From Cryptococcus deneoformans JEC21 (taxonomy: Eukaryota > Basidiomycota > Tremellomycetes > Tremellales > Cryptococcaceae), in contig NC_006693.1 in assembly GCF_000091045.1 (NCBI RefSeq), positions 124,001-188,000 on the forward strand: a DNA stretch of 64,000 bases. The letters run 5' to 3'. Every line of letters starts with the position of its first letter. Position 1 is the first letter of the stretch. Below are positions 32,228-41,931 of the stretch, one piece after another. A model generated the notes under the pieces. That model did not search any database and was not told the origin of the DNA. It saw nothing but the letters and a program-made list of their open reading frames with translations. The translations under genes were made by a program, and so were the position numbers.

Positions 32228-35200
32228 TCAAAACCTCCTATTATCTAAACTCGCCCTCCTATATGCTGATCCCGCATCTTCGTCCCTCTTCATCCCCATA
32301 CCTGCGCTAATAGTCCCTGGTCTTCCTTCCTTCCTAACCTCTCCGGCGGTTCCTCCTCCTCCCAAAGCAGCAGGCGCAGTCTCTCCAGCCTGCTCTTGTT
32401 TACTCCTTCTCACAGGCTTACTTGCAAGCCATGCACTCATCAACAGCTTCCTCTGGCGTTCTTTTTCCTCTTTCTCCTTATCCGCCGTCGAGTCCGATGC
32501 GGCGGAAATAGATGAAAGTGTAAGTGAGAGCGAGGTGAATGAGTGATGGGCAGAGTTGGATGTATGCGGTCTGGGTTTGGATTTGGGGGTGGTTGGGGTT
32601 GAGTAAGGTAAGAAAGGGTGAGCTTGGCCTTGGCGTTGGGGTAGGTGTTGGTGGTGTTCGGAGGCATGATCGCTCGGACGACGGGGGATATCATGTGCAG
32701 AGGTATGGATAATGTTAGCAGGTATGAAGGGAAAGTAGTTTTGCGCAACCGCCTGGGCGGGCGTCTGGATCAAAGGTGAGTACGCCGCATCAGGGATAAC
32801 TGGCTTTGAAGGTCTTGAGAGATTGAAGAATGTGTTTCGTTTGTCTACTACACCATCCAAGGGGGACACTGGTCTCCCTTTTGAGCTTTCGGTGCTTCCC
32901 CCTCTCCCTTGACCTGAAGCTGTCATTCTCCTAGGTCTTGGAGGGGGTAAGAGACTGGGTCTATGACCTCTCTTTTCAATCTCTTTTATTTTCCAACCGT
33001 CAATTGTCGCAGATGAGACGTCGATAGGGGGTGGTCTTGCTTTGGTATGCGTTGCGGTGCCGGTAGGAAGGGAGAAAAGCATCGTTTGAGCTGCTTGACG
33101 TCCTTGAGCAAGTTTGAGGGAAAGATGCTTCGTCGAGTCGTATTCCTTTACAGTGTGCCATTCCTCTTTACGTCCTTCTTTCCCATGGCCCCAAAGCGAG
33201 ATCATGCCTATCGACGTCTCGCCCTCCTCGCCGGATCTCTCTTCACTACCCGGTACAGAGCTCCCACTTCCAAATTCCCCTTGAAATTCATCTTCAATCC
33301 CTTCCCCCTTTTGTTGCTTGGCTTTCTCCGCGCCCCGACTTTGGTGCCTGGAGCGTTTCTTGTCGACCTCATGCGACCCAATCTTACTCCTCTCTGCGGG
33401 CGGCATAATGTACACTGCTTCTGCCGAGGTAGGTCTGCTCCAACCTTCGTTGTCATTCACCGAAAAGTCCAGACTATCCCCTTCTTCCCTTGCCCCTCCC
33501 TCTTTCCTTTGAGGAGCGCTGCTCTCCCGTTTTTGCCCGTTGACCTTGTGCGTGGGAGGAGTTGTCACAAATCCACTGTGCGATACCATGCTTGGAGCGT
33601 TGCTCACCCTCGCTTTCAACCCTTTCACCATCCCCTTTGCAGCCCCCATCGCTCCGAATGCAATTTTACTCGGCATAGGCGGCGTGGGTGGCTGCTGAGC
33701 CAGCGCAAGTGACTGTCGCAAGTACATCTCGTCCAGTGCCAAGAAACCCATCGCAAAGAGGTCTTGTCGGACTTTTTTCCTTTCTCTGTCTCTATCTCTG
33801 TCGTGCGAGAAACTTTCATCGCGGGTATGAGTCGAGGAAGAAGGGGAGAGGGAGAGTCGGGGTTCGTCGCGAGGTAAAAGTCTGCGGGGTTTTTCGGGGG
33901 TGATAGGGTTGGAATTGGAGTTGGAATGAGAGTGGGAATCGGTTGATCGGGGCGATGAAAAGTATACTGGCGCCGGGACAGGGGCGGTGGAAGGTCGTCT
34001 ACGGTGTTTGGAGATGAGGGACGTCCCGGGTGAACTTGGCTGGATCGGGATAGGCGGGAGAGGTCGTTTTTGGATGGGCTGAGATTGCGCGCTATTCCTC
34101 ATGTCAGTTTGTTCACTGTTGCACTTTTACTTTGGAATGCCAATCGCCTTGAAACGTACGATGAACCAGAGTCTTGCCTCTTCGGCAACAGTATATCCCT
34201 ATCCCCTCTCTTTTTCCCTCCCGTACTCGCTCTCTTGGGCTTCAACATACCCAAACTCAGCCCGTTCACCGCCGTGCCATCCGTCTGTAATTTCCCCTTC
34301 TGTTCTTTTGTCTCGCCCTGACCATCTACTGACGCAAGCTTGTCGTGCTGCGAGTCATGTATGCTTGAACTAGTGGTCTGCTGGTGCAAAGGCTCAGCAG
34401 TGGCGATAGCATGGGCTGCATGATGAGTAACGGGATAAGAATTTGAAGTCGTCCGTTTGATTTCTTTCCTCCCACTGTACCCTCTTTCAGCTGAACGTGG
34501 TGGGATGGGCGGCGGCGCAATAACAGCGGCTGCAGCTAGCCCAAGTGTGGCCCGCGTATTGGTGAGAACTTCATAAGTCACCTCGACAGGCCGATCATTC
34601 TCGCTGACCTTGAATTGGTTTTTAACTCCGACTACGCCTGCACCTGCACTTGCACCTGATGACCACTCGACCTTTTCATCTGCACCTGCAAGATAAAGAG
34701 GTACCTGCTGGGAAACGCAAACACCGCCAATAGGAGGAGCGGGGAGAGGTACACCGGTAGGCGGAGGAGGCGCCGGGGGAAGAGGTATGTTTGTGTTTGC
34801 GTACATTGTAAATGATCCGCACCGTTTGTCCTCCCTTTCTACCTTTGCACTTGCGCTGCCCCCGTGGCCACCCCCTCCCAACGAATTACTGCTCCCCACT
34901 CTTCCCACTGGACTGTACACATTAGGCGAAGTGGATAGCAGCTCTTTTGTTGGAGGACGTTGTTCTGAGACGGGTCTCGCTCGGGGGACGGAGATGATGT
35001 TACTGCCTTGGATGTGGGAACGTTCGCGCTGACGGAATTTATCGGTTTGGTCGTGTTCGCTCACATGTTTTTGTGGTTGAGGAGTAGGGGTTTCCGTGAC
35101 TAGGATGGGGGCGGTTAAGGGTTCTGGTGGAAGTGGTGAATGGGTAACAGGTAACTCGGGCTGTGAAGCACGCTATGGTATAATCAGCAGTAGCTCGAAA

Positions 35201-36320
35201 AGTACTGAAAGTCTACGCCAAGGATATAGCAAATGAAGTCGAATTCACTTACATTAGCTCGACCACTTGCACGGCAACTTGCACTTCCATTACCATAACC
35301 CCAACCATCAGTCATTAGCCTCCCACTCATTTGCTCCAACTCTCTCACTGCTCCTCTCTCGACCTCCTCCAGTGTATCGACTTGATTTTGTAACCATATA
35401 TCATGTGACCTGTCTGTACCGAACGAGCCAATATCTTGCTCGAATGAGCCAGAGTTGTGAGATCTGATGTTTGGAGATCGCGGGTCGCGCTGGGAGGCAG
35501 GAATGCGTATAGTATAGTCGAGCGCAACAGGAATAGAATAATTTCGCTGCCGATGGTTGTGAGAATGAGTGGGCACGGTTGGAGTTGGAGGTTGGGTAAG
35601 TGAAGTGGAAATGTCGCGAAGAAAGTCGTATTCCCAGTCATCACCATCAAGAATCTCAAGTTCCTCTCTCTTACTACAGTAATTCGATAATTTGGGAGGA
35701 GGCTTCATCATAGGCAGCTTGATCGTTTCCCGTTTCTTCTTCTTTTGCTCTTTGCTCACTCGCTCCTGTTGCTTCTCTTGGTACATAGAGTTCTTCGAAT
35801 GGGTAATGTCGTACGCGTCCATGACGTGTTGGATACTCGGCAATGCAGCGAGTGAAGGCATGGAGTATGTGTTTGATGGTGTAGAGAAGGGAGTGAAGGA
35901 TTCACCTGGAAGGAGAGAAGAAGGCATGGATTCATTCTTGGTAGAGCGAGAAGTATTGGTGCGAGTCGCCTTGGGACGAAGTTCGAATGCCGTGACCATC
36001 GCAGTCAGATCAAAGTGAAAGAAAGACGTTTGTTCTTTGGGTGAAGAGGGACGACGCGACTTGAGAAGAGGCGGCATGGCTGTCAAAGATGATTGTGGCC
36101 GTTTCGACCTTAGCTTTTGGAAAATAGATTGCGGTTTGATACTTGAATCCTCCAGACTAGGTAGATGTGATTGGGAAGCGGCACGGCGTGCGCGATCCTT
36201 GTGGGGAGTGGGGAGCGCTTCAAGAGACGGAAGTTGAAGAAGAGTTACAGGAGAAGGAGCCGTATTTCGTTTTGCGAGGTTGGGTCTGCCCGCGGTGGTA
36301 GCGTCAAACGAATACGGCAT
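32228..36320 (-). CDS. Large disordered protein of unknown function, 1314 aa
   Basis: Three exons (35253-36320, 34160-35172, 32228-34091) join in frame to 1314 aa with GTAAGT and GTACGT donors. I do not recognise it. Most of the chain is Ser/Pro/Arg-rich and looks disordered, with many polyproline stretches (PPLPPIPIQP-like, PPAPPPPTGVPLPAPP) that could bind SH3 or profilin partners. Possible ordered islands are a helical segment near DDWEYDFLRDIS, the segment WLQNQVDTLEEVERGAVRELEQMS (potential coiled coil near residue 330), and VRQDLFAMGFLALDEMYLRQSLALAQQ, which is the best candidate for a conserved motif. A signalling or cytoskeletal scaffold is possible, but that is only inference. The start MPYSF at 36320 is the only ATG near the 5' end; the frame upstream is open without an ATG. 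Confidence 0.6.
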
Positions 36321-37415
36321 GTTGTGAGTTTTATTGAGAGCAAAGTGACGGGACCCGCAAGCTGCGATGCTGTGAGTGGTGTCAGGAGGGCGGGAGAGGA
36401 GGGAGCAAGCTGAGAGAGCGTCGGATCGCGGGAGATTGGAGGGACGGTACACACGCAGGGGACGCCAAATCAATCACCTCTCCATCGCCTCCACTCCCAG
36501 CTCTCGTCTCCTGTCCGCTATGAAAAGAGGAACATGGCCCCGCCTGCGTCAAGCCATTCCGCTGTCCGTGCTTGCCGGTCAGAGCCGGCTCATCATCATG
36601 ATCAACTCATCATTCACCGTTAGTAGCCTGCAGCTTTTCAGAATCGCTAGGGAAGGCCTTGTGAAGCCAAGGCACCGTTCAGCATCTAGTCAACGTCAAC
36701 TGCTGTCGGTGATGCGCTTGGACTTTGAGCATGACGCGACGCGACGCGTGTTTTAAATGTATGATCGATTAGTGACAGCTTGAAACTGCGTTGCGGCGCG
36801 AGCAGCGTGCCTTGCATCCCGTGTATAGACCGGTTTGGATCTCGTCTTCCAGCCTTCTTCCTTGATGGTTGATGGTTGATGCTTGATGCTTGATGGTTGA
36901 TGCTTGATGCTTGATGGTTGATGCTTGATGGCTGATGCTTGATAGTTGGTCCTTTGAAGCAGCAATAAATTAACAAACACACCAAAAGAAAGCAAATCCA
37001 TTCAGCGCTCGAGCACTTTTTGGCGAGCCCGGTCGGCCGTTCGGGTACAGTTTCGCGGAGACCATCCCATCTCCTTTCCGTCGGGCAACAATTCACAACA
37101 CAATCACTGCTAGTGAACATGTTTCGGCTTTTCGGTTAGAATGAAAATTACGGACAGATACCTATCATGCCGAATTGATCGGATGGGGAAATATCATGCC
37201 TGAGCTTCAAATACATGTGTACTCATGCGTCAATCAGCGATAATCTGCGCCATCCGTAGGCGGAAGGTGAGGTCATCTGGTCGGAACCCTGGGTATAATA
37301 TGGGACGATGGAGGGATTGGTAGAAACAATACAGCCCACTTTTCATCTCGAGAATCTGCCAACAATTCCATTTTTACAACTTGCTACAGCGCTACCAAAC
37401 CTTTCTTTGCGCCGA
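36321..37415. other. Intergenic region with minisatellite
   Basis: About 1.1 kb holding the promoter of the gene starting at 36320 and the 3' flank of the reductase gene. It carries the 7-base tandem repeat at 36862-36945. Apparent short open frames there are products of the repeat. Confidence 0.5.
36862..36945. repeat. Minisatellite, twelve 7-base units
   Basis: Twelve consecutive units of consensus TTGATGS (TTGATGG or TTGATGC), with changes only in the last two units. On the minus strand it reads as an Ile-Asn-His-Gln-type peptide repeat, but no gene supports that reading. Confidence 0.9.
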
Positions 37416-38487
37416 CTAATGGCGGCAGTAGGTCTTGAAGAGCCAGATCAAAGCAATTAAGAATACAGCCCCTATCAAGACCTTTTCAAAGCGGGCCTTA
37501 CAATCGAACCAAAGTTCCCCCTTGGCGCCAGCCTTGTCGATGGCCTTGACATCGTCTTCGGTGAGAGTGATGTCGCCAACGTCGAGATAACCCTCAAGTC
37601 GCGCCTTCCTTGAAGAAGTGGTAACTGGAATAGCTCTAGTAATCTAGTCAGCCATTGCATTATTCAATACCTGTTTCAGATGGTAAAAGACATACCTCTT
37701 GGCGCGGGACCATGCTAAAAGGACCTGTTCGGGCTTGACGTTTAGCCTTTCGGCAATTTGGTTCACAGGCTTGTCAACGGGACCTCCGGGCCGAGAAGTG
37801 AGGGGGATCAGGGTCGAATAGCCTTCAGCAACGATATTCTGTTCTTCGAGGTATTCAAGCAGCGGTGCAGTTCGAGTGATGACATAAGGATGGAGAAGGA
37901 TCTGGTTGACGACCGGCTTGACTGTAGCGTGTGCCAGTAGCTCTTGAAGCTGCTCCTTGTTGAAGCTATCCCAAACGTCAGAGAGTGATGCGAAAAAAAT
38001 TGTTTGATAATAGACTTGCTTTGATACGCCGATGGACTTTGTCTTTCCTTCTTTCTGTAACGTCTCCAACTCTTTCCAAGCTCCCTTTATGTCTCCCTTT
38101 GTGACCTGAGGGGAGTGGATGAGGTAGAGATCAAGGTACTCTAGACCCAACTTCTCCAAGCTTTCTCCAATCGACTGTCGAGCACCCTTTCCATCGATTC
38201 CACTCCATTTGGTTGTAACCCAGAGCTGGTTGCGCGACAAACCGCTCTCCTTGATAGCCTGGCCTACTTCCTCCTCGTTGTGATAAACTATCCTCGTTTG
38301 TCAGTGTTAGTGAATGTAGAAAAGATCGGTCTGAAGACCTGCCCTGAGCGGTGTCGATGTGGTCAAATCCAACATCAATAGCTTGGCCCACTTGAAAAGG
38401 TGTGACTTCCTTTGGGATCTTCCAGGTACCGAAAGCGATTGCTGGAATCCTGTGTCCGTCGTTCAATGTGATCTCGCCGAAGGGCAT
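37416..38487 (-). CDS. Aldo/keto reductase with hydrophobic C-terminal tail
   Basis: NADPH-dependent oxidoreductase of the aldo/keto reductase superfamily. Exons 38343-38487, 38020-38287, 37696-37965 and 37416-37635 join to 300 aa. The catalytic tetrad is complete: Asp45 (HIDTAQ), Tyr50 (VYHNEEEVG), Lys75 (LWVTTKW) and His106 (LDLYLIHSP). IGVSNFNKEQL, VNQILLHPY and the cofactor-binding IPVTTSSRKARLEG are also family motifs. Introns 1 and 2 both start with GC rather than GT (38342 and 38019); using nearby GT sites would break the frame inside VYHNEE and GVSNFNKE. The last 22 residues (KVLIGAVFLIALIWLFKTYCRH) form a hydrophobic segment followed by a short basic tail, so the enzyme may be tail-anchored to a membrane, which is unusual for the family. 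Substrate unknown. Confidence 0.88.
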
Positions 38488-38940
38488 CTTGTCTTTTTTA
38501 TTGGATGAATTGCTTTTCTTGTTCGAAAAGTGGAAATGGAGAGATGCTCGATCGTGACATTTTCAACTATGATGATATATACTTCTCGTTCGAGAAGGCG
38601 TCATGCTCGTGATCCGTCGTGATCCATCGATCGCAAAGCGCTTCTATTTTTTATGGCGCGGCAGCTCCGGGATCCGGGAAATAAACACAGCAGACTACTT
38701 TTTATCAGCCAGGGCGGAATTGGCGATGTCATCGGCTTTGTCCGAAATGATTCATTCGGTACAACTGTAACCCCGCATGAGCCAAAAGCTTGCGATTGAT
38801 AATCATCCGTCTTTTTCTTGCGATCTCCGTCTACGTTTCAGACAAATCCCATCTGACCATCTTCTTTTGTTTCATGACGACTATTACGGATCCCAAAGTA
38901 AAGGAAACCATCACGGCTGATCCATACAAAACTCTTCAAG
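38488..38940. promoter_or_regulatory. Divergent promoter region
   Basis: A 453-base region between the reductase start (minus) and the transporter start (plus), presumably the promoters of both. An ATG at 38876 opens a short frame out of phase with the transporter start and could act as an upstream open frame. Confidence 0.4.
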
Positions 38941-41678
38941 ATGGAATCTGTTGTGGACGTCGTGACGACGGTCTTTCAGGCAATCCTGGCGGTTAATGTC
39001 GTCTTCACCGTCGGATACGCGTATAATGGGAAACGTGCGTCGACTTTGAGCAAGGTAAGTTTCTCGATACATCGATAATGGCATTAAAGCTGACGATACA
39101 TAGACTTTGTCTGCTTTGTCTAATAATCTCCTCTTACCCCTTCTCATCTTGACCACTTTTGCTGCCTCACCCTCTCTTACTTGGAAGCGACTTCTTCAAT
39201 GTACGTCGTCTAAGCATATGGCTAGTCAGTATCTGACATCGTATTTACCCTCTTAGTATGGCCATTGGCGATTATCTCGCTTACGACCCATGCGGCCTCT
39301 TTGGTTGCTTCCATTCTCTCGTGCAGATATTTTGGCGCCCCAGGCTGGGCTGTTGAGAGTTTGACGTATAACAAGTAAGTAATTGTACTCGTCGTTCAGC
39401 TTGATATCGATGATGACTGAATCGCGTCAACCACACAGTGTAACCTCTTATCCATTCCTTGTTGTCTACGCTCTGTACCGCGTGTCTGCCGTTGGTGGCT
39501 TGAACCATCTGCACTGGCGAATCAAAGACACAACGGCTGAAGCTTTTGAAAGAGCTACTATCTACATACTAACCAACTTTTTAATCACAGAATTTTTCCG
39601 GTAAGATCTTCCGCTCACTCATAGCGATACGTACCTTGGGAGCTGACCGTTTTTGCAGAAAATTCCTCAATCCGTTCATCGTACAGTCCGGTTTAATGGA
39701 TAAAGAACAGGAAGACGCGGATGAAAATGTCGAGGATGGTTTTTATGCTGAAACGGTCGAAGCAACGGTCGATGAAGATGCGACTGAGCGTACTTCCCTC
39801 CTCAGCCGAGCACAGCAGCCAGATTCTACCAAATTAGCCATCATCCGCACCGCACACTCGCCGATTCTTCTTTCAGCGATACTAGGTCTCACCATCGGTC
39901 TTGTCAAACCTCTGCAGAGATTTATCACAGGTGTAGGCGTCGAGGGCTCCAGTGGCGGCTGGTTATGGTTAGCGGCTGGGTCAGCTTTGAATGCGATGGG
40001 TGGTTCGTTTCCTCTGTTTGCCATTCTGGCTACCGGTGCGGCAATGAGGGCTGGGGAGCAACCTCCGTACGTACACCCTGATGTGTTACTTGGCCGGTTA
40101 GACGTCAAGCTGAAGATAGACATTTCCTTAGATCGCCTGAATACAAGACACCTCCAACCCTGGGTACTGTGCTCTTATTTGGCTTTTGGAGGTACATTTG
40201 CATTCCTGCCATCACCCTTCCTATCGTCAAGAGTTTCCACAAGATTCCCTCCACAAAGGTTTTCCTGCAGGATCCGGTCTTTGCAAGTTACTTCCACCAC
40301 AATGCTGTTATGAAAGCTGACTTGTATCTTAGTCGTTCGTGCTTGTCCTTACTGTTATAACCCCTCCATTGCTCCCATCCCACTTATCTCCCTTCCGATC
40401 CTCTGTTCTCTTTTCCACCTTTTATTCGTCTCTCATCACCGCTGTCCCACTCGCTCTTGCTATCGGTCTCTTCGGCCGTGGTATCTCTTATGATCTCGAC
40501 TTTGATCTCGTATCCGCACTCAAATCTGCTGCCGGGGGTGGGCTGGCAGGCGCGGCCGCCATGGTGATACAAGTTCTAACGCTCATGCCAATGAGGACGA
40601 TTATGAATTACCAGTACCGATACGGAGGTGGACTAAAAAGTGCGGCGGTGACATTGTACGAAGATGGGGGCTATAGGCGATATTACGCTGGCTTGGCTGC
40701 TGCATTGTAAGTTCCTCCTTGACCCTTTTCTATCGTTTTTTTTTGCGATTTGAAGCTAATGAGGTTATGATTTAGATTCCAAGGTCCCCTTTCCCGATTT
40801 GGCGATACCGCCGCCAATGCCGGCATCCTCGCCCTCCTTTCCTCCCTCCCTTGGCCTGTACTTGTCAAGACTGTGGCTGCGAGCGTCGCCTCTGCTTGTT
40901 TCCGGATGACGCTCACCCCTATCGATACCATCAAGACTACTCAACAGACTCAAGGTGGTGGGGCGGGCTTGAGGTTGATCAAGGAGAGGGTCAGGCAGCA
41001 AGGGGTGGCTAGTCTGTGGTATGGCGCTTTGGCGACGGCTGCAGCGACTTTTGTCGGGCATTGTAAGTTTTACATGAGCTTCGTATTGCAAACTGCGATG
41101 GTCAAGCTGATTATGAGGGGCACAGATCCTTGGTTCGGAGTAAGCACACAATCAAACAGGAGTGAACCCCATTTCGAAATAATTAACTGACGATCGCCCT
41201 ATTATAGACTTACAATTATCTCCAGGCCACACTTCCTCTTCCCCATACCATTATTCAGAAACTCTTCGTTAGTCCACTTTTTTTTTTTCCATCTCACCTC
41301 TGAATCGTTGGAAAGGCGCACCGCTGACTAGATGATTTGTCCACTTTCAATAATTTAGCGCCAGGCATTCATCGGTTTTGCCGCATCCCTTGTCTCCGAT
41401 ACCTCATCCAACTCTCTTCGTGTCGTCAAGACGTATCGACAAGTACACGAAGGTGATGTCGGCTATCTCACTGCTGCGAAGAGGATTGTAGAGGCAGAGG
41501 GATGGAGGGGATTGTTTGGAAGGGGCTTGGGTACGAGGTTGATAACTAATGGACTACAAGGCTTGTTGTTCAGTGTCTTGTGGAAGCTGTTCGCGGACTT
41601 GTGAGTAATAATACGAAGGATTCATTTGTTGGTTAGACATGACTGATTTGGGGGAACCATAGGATCGCGGGCAAGTAA
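38941..41678 (+). CDS. PIN-like transporter fused to mitochondrial carrier
   Basis: Twelve exons (38941-39054, 39104-39200, 39257-39374, 39439-39600, 39659-40066, 40132-40282, 40333-40706, 40776-41062, 41126-41139, 41208-41267, 41359-41600, 41663-41678) join in frame to 680 aa. Residues 1 to about 395 match the auxin-efflux-carrier/PIN-like family: SALSNNLLLPLLILT, YNNVTSYPFLVVYAL, a charged acidic loop, SALNAMGGSFPLFAI, YKTPPTLGTVLLFGFWRY and DPVFSFVLVLTVITPPLLPS. About residue 405 onward is carrier-like: GGGLAGAAAMVIQVLTLMPM, ALFQGPLSRFGDTAANAG, the canonical LTPIDTIKTTQQ, HYPWFGTYNYL and SNSLRVVKTYRQ. The last PIN segment and the first carrier helix are in one uninterrupted exon (40333-40706). 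Intron 6 apparently starts with GC (40283); exon 9 is only 14 bases. Two separate genes would need a start codon in this exon ahead of the first carrier helix, and none is seen. Confidence 0.72.
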
Positions 41679-41931
41679 TCACTTGTGCTTTTTTCTCTCG
41701 CGTATTGGAGAAGTAGACCTTTCTTGTGTGCTATGAAACGAATAGAAAAAAAAACCTAAATGTATTGGACGGACCATGATGGCACAGCTATGACTTCATC
41801 TCGCTCCTAACCCTAATCTTTTAACACTGAGATCATTCTTATCATTCTCTACATCTACTTCTTTTTGCACTTTCAAAAGAGAGTATATCGATTACATCAA
41901 CACACACACACACACATGTTTATTATTGAAT

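Noticed and set aside
36862..36945. CRISPR-like array suggested by regular short repeats
   Set aside because: There are no unique spacers between units and the genome is eukaryotic; it is a simple minisatellite.
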